Source of the DNA: Thalassospira sp.
GTDB taxonomy: Bacteria; Pseudomonadota; Alphaproteobacteria; Rhodospirillales; Thalassospiraceae
Reading direction: 5' to 3'
NCBI RefSeq assembly: GCF_002709775.1
Contig: NZ_PAQR01000002.1
Location: 62,001-126,000 of the forward strand
DNA length: 64,000 bases
Shown here: piece after piece, positions 62,920 to 64,000 of the stretch
How positions within the stretch are numbered: the stretch's first letter is position 1
Layout: each line of letters begins with the position of its first letter
The notes under the pieces: model-generated
Database searches by the model: none
The model's input: only the letters and a program-made list of their open reading frames with translations
Told to the model about the DNA's origin: nothing
Made by a program: the position numbers and the translations under genes

Positions 62920-64000
62920 GCAACGTTCCTTTCAGATTTCTGGTCGCTACGGGTGGCGTCGACCAGTTCGCCGCCAAGGGAATTAGGCAGCGCTTCGGTG
63001 ATTTTCAAGCGAACGATCTGTCCAAGCGCCGATTCCGGCAAACCGCTGACATGGACCGGCTGCATATAGGGGCTTTTGCCCACCAGCTGGCCTTCATATT
63101 TGCCACGACGTTCAAGAAGAACATCCATCTCCTTGCCGACACTGTTCTGGTTAAACACCAACTGCTGTTCGGCCAAAAGTGCCTGCAGGCGCATGATCCG
63201 TTCGGTTTTGACTTTTTCAGGCACCTGCATTTCCATTGCCGATGCTGGTGTGCCCGGACGCGGGCTGTATTTAAAGCTGAAGGCCTGGATAAAGGTGATA
63301 TCGCGCACGATTTCCATCGTGTCTTCGAAATCCTTGTCCGATTCACCCGGGAATCCGACGATAAAGTCCGACGACAGCGCAAGATCCGGGCAGGCATCCT
63401 TCAGCCGTTTGGCAATCTCGCGATAGTCCGCATTGGTATGCTTGCGGTTCATCGCCTGCAAAACCCGGTCACCGCCAGCCTGAACCGGCAGATGCAGGAA
63501 CGGCATCAGTTTTTTGATATCGCGATGGGCAGAAATCAGATCTTCATCCACATCGCGCGGATGCGAGGTGGTGTAGCGAATGCGATCCAACCCGTCGATT
63601 TCAGCAAGCTCGCGCAGCAACCGACCAAGGGTCCATTCCCCGCCATTGGGCGCTTCGCCGTGATAGGCATTCACATTCTGCCCCAAAAGGGTCAGTTCAC
63701 GCGTGCCTTGCGCCACCAGCTGTTTGGCTTCGCGAATCACATCGGCACCGGGGCGGGAATATTCCGCGCCACGGGTGTAGGGCACAACACAGAACGTACA
63801 GAACTTGTCGCACCCTTCCTGAATGGCCAGAAACGCCGAATAACCCTGACTGGAAACTTGTTCGGGCAGATGGTCAAATTTTTCTTCGGCGGGGAAATCG
63901 GTATCAACAATGCGGTTGCGACCAATCGCGCGGTTGGCGCGCGCCACCATTTCCGGCAGGCGATGATAGGTCTGCGGACCAAACACCATGTCGACCATGG
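62916..64000 (-). CDS. miaB: tRNA-2-methylthio-N6-dimethylallyladenosine synthase (5' end outside window)
   Basis: At least 360 C-terminal residues are present and the frame runs off the right edge. Roughly 100 N-terminal residues with the first iron-sulfur cluster are missing. The radical-SAM cluster motif CDKFCTFC and VPYTRGAEYSR are visible, as are LLGQNVNAYHG, HLPVQAGGDRVLQAMNR and a C-terminal TRAM domain. MiaB methylthiolates A37 of tRNAs that carry i6A. It opens the conserved miaB-phoH-ybeY-corC-lnt series. Confidence 0.95.
   Translation of the reverse strand, partial: MVDMVFGPQTYHRLPEMVARANRAIGRNRIVDTDFPAEEKFDHLPEQVSSQGYSAFLAIQEGCDKFCTFCVVPYTRGAEYSRPGADVIREAKQLVAQGTRELTLLGQNVNAYHGEAPNGGEWTLGRLLRELAEIDGLDRIRYTTSHPRDVDEDLISAHRDIKKLMPFLHLPVQAGGDRVLQAMNRKHTNADYREIAKRLKDACPDLALSSDFIVGFPGESDKDFEDTMEIVRDITFIQAFSFKYSPRPGTPASAMEMQVPEKVKTERIMRLQALLAEQQLVFNQNSVGKEMDVLLERRGKYEGQLVGKSPYMQPVHVSGLPESALGQIVRLKITEALPNSLGGELVDATRSDQKSERNVA

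Overview
The window is chromosomal DNA of an alphaproteobacterium, most likely a marine Rhodospirillales of the Thalassospira type. The reasons are an Irr-type iron regulator, the alphaproteobacterial order miaB-phoH-ybeY-corC-lnt-xre-metK-trmB and rimP-nusA-ylxR-infB-rbfA-truB-rpsO-pnp, and gene-dense DNA of moderately high GC. The genus is an inference. There are no rRNA or tRNA genes, insertion sequences, prophage or CRISPR arrays. Both ends cut genes: a C-terminal fragment at the left and miaB at the right.

Left third (1-17.4 kb): a degenerate EAL-domain protein; a nucleotide-sugar and heptose operon (UDP-glucuronate decarboxylase, gmhA, hldE) for LPS precursors; a cobalamin (B12) locus, with cbiB and a nucleotidyltransferase on the minus strand and cbiX-cobH-cobL-cobI-cbiG/cobJ-cobM on the plus strand; then a four-gene operon of circularly permuted ATP-grasp, alpha-E protein, transglutaminase and the proteasome-like Anbu peptidase.

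Middle (17.4-36.5 kb): a P-type proton ATPase divergent from a GntR regulator; a CHAP lipoprotein; an MFS exporter; an unusual acyltransferase-alpha/beta hydrolase fusion; GntR-OsmC; a methyltransferase divergent from an iron-siderophore type ABC importer; the B12-dependent ethanolamine ammonia-lyase eutBC; a YciI protein; rubrerythrin; Irr; and a nitronate-monooxygenase-like protein with a C-terminal cysteine cluster.

Right part (36.5-64 kb): all genes are on the minus strand. The translation and RNA cluster (pnp to rimP) and the miaB-to-trmB cluster are normally close to each other. Here about 9.7 kb separates them, and that segment encodes a complete Has-type heme acquisition system: ECF sigma factor, FecR-type anti-sigma factor, TonB-dependent receptor with a signalling domain, a secreted HasA-like hemophore, type I secretion ATPase and adaptor, and heme oxygenase. 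The first six follow the order of the Serratia has operon, but the hemophore carries an RTX calcium-binding C-terminal part that classical HasA lacks. Fur-like motifs lie before the sigma factor, the receptor and the hemophore, and also before the iron ABC importer, which suggests a local iron regulon. The metK leader can fold so that its Shine-Dalgarno sequence is paired, so it is a candidate cis-regulatory RNA.
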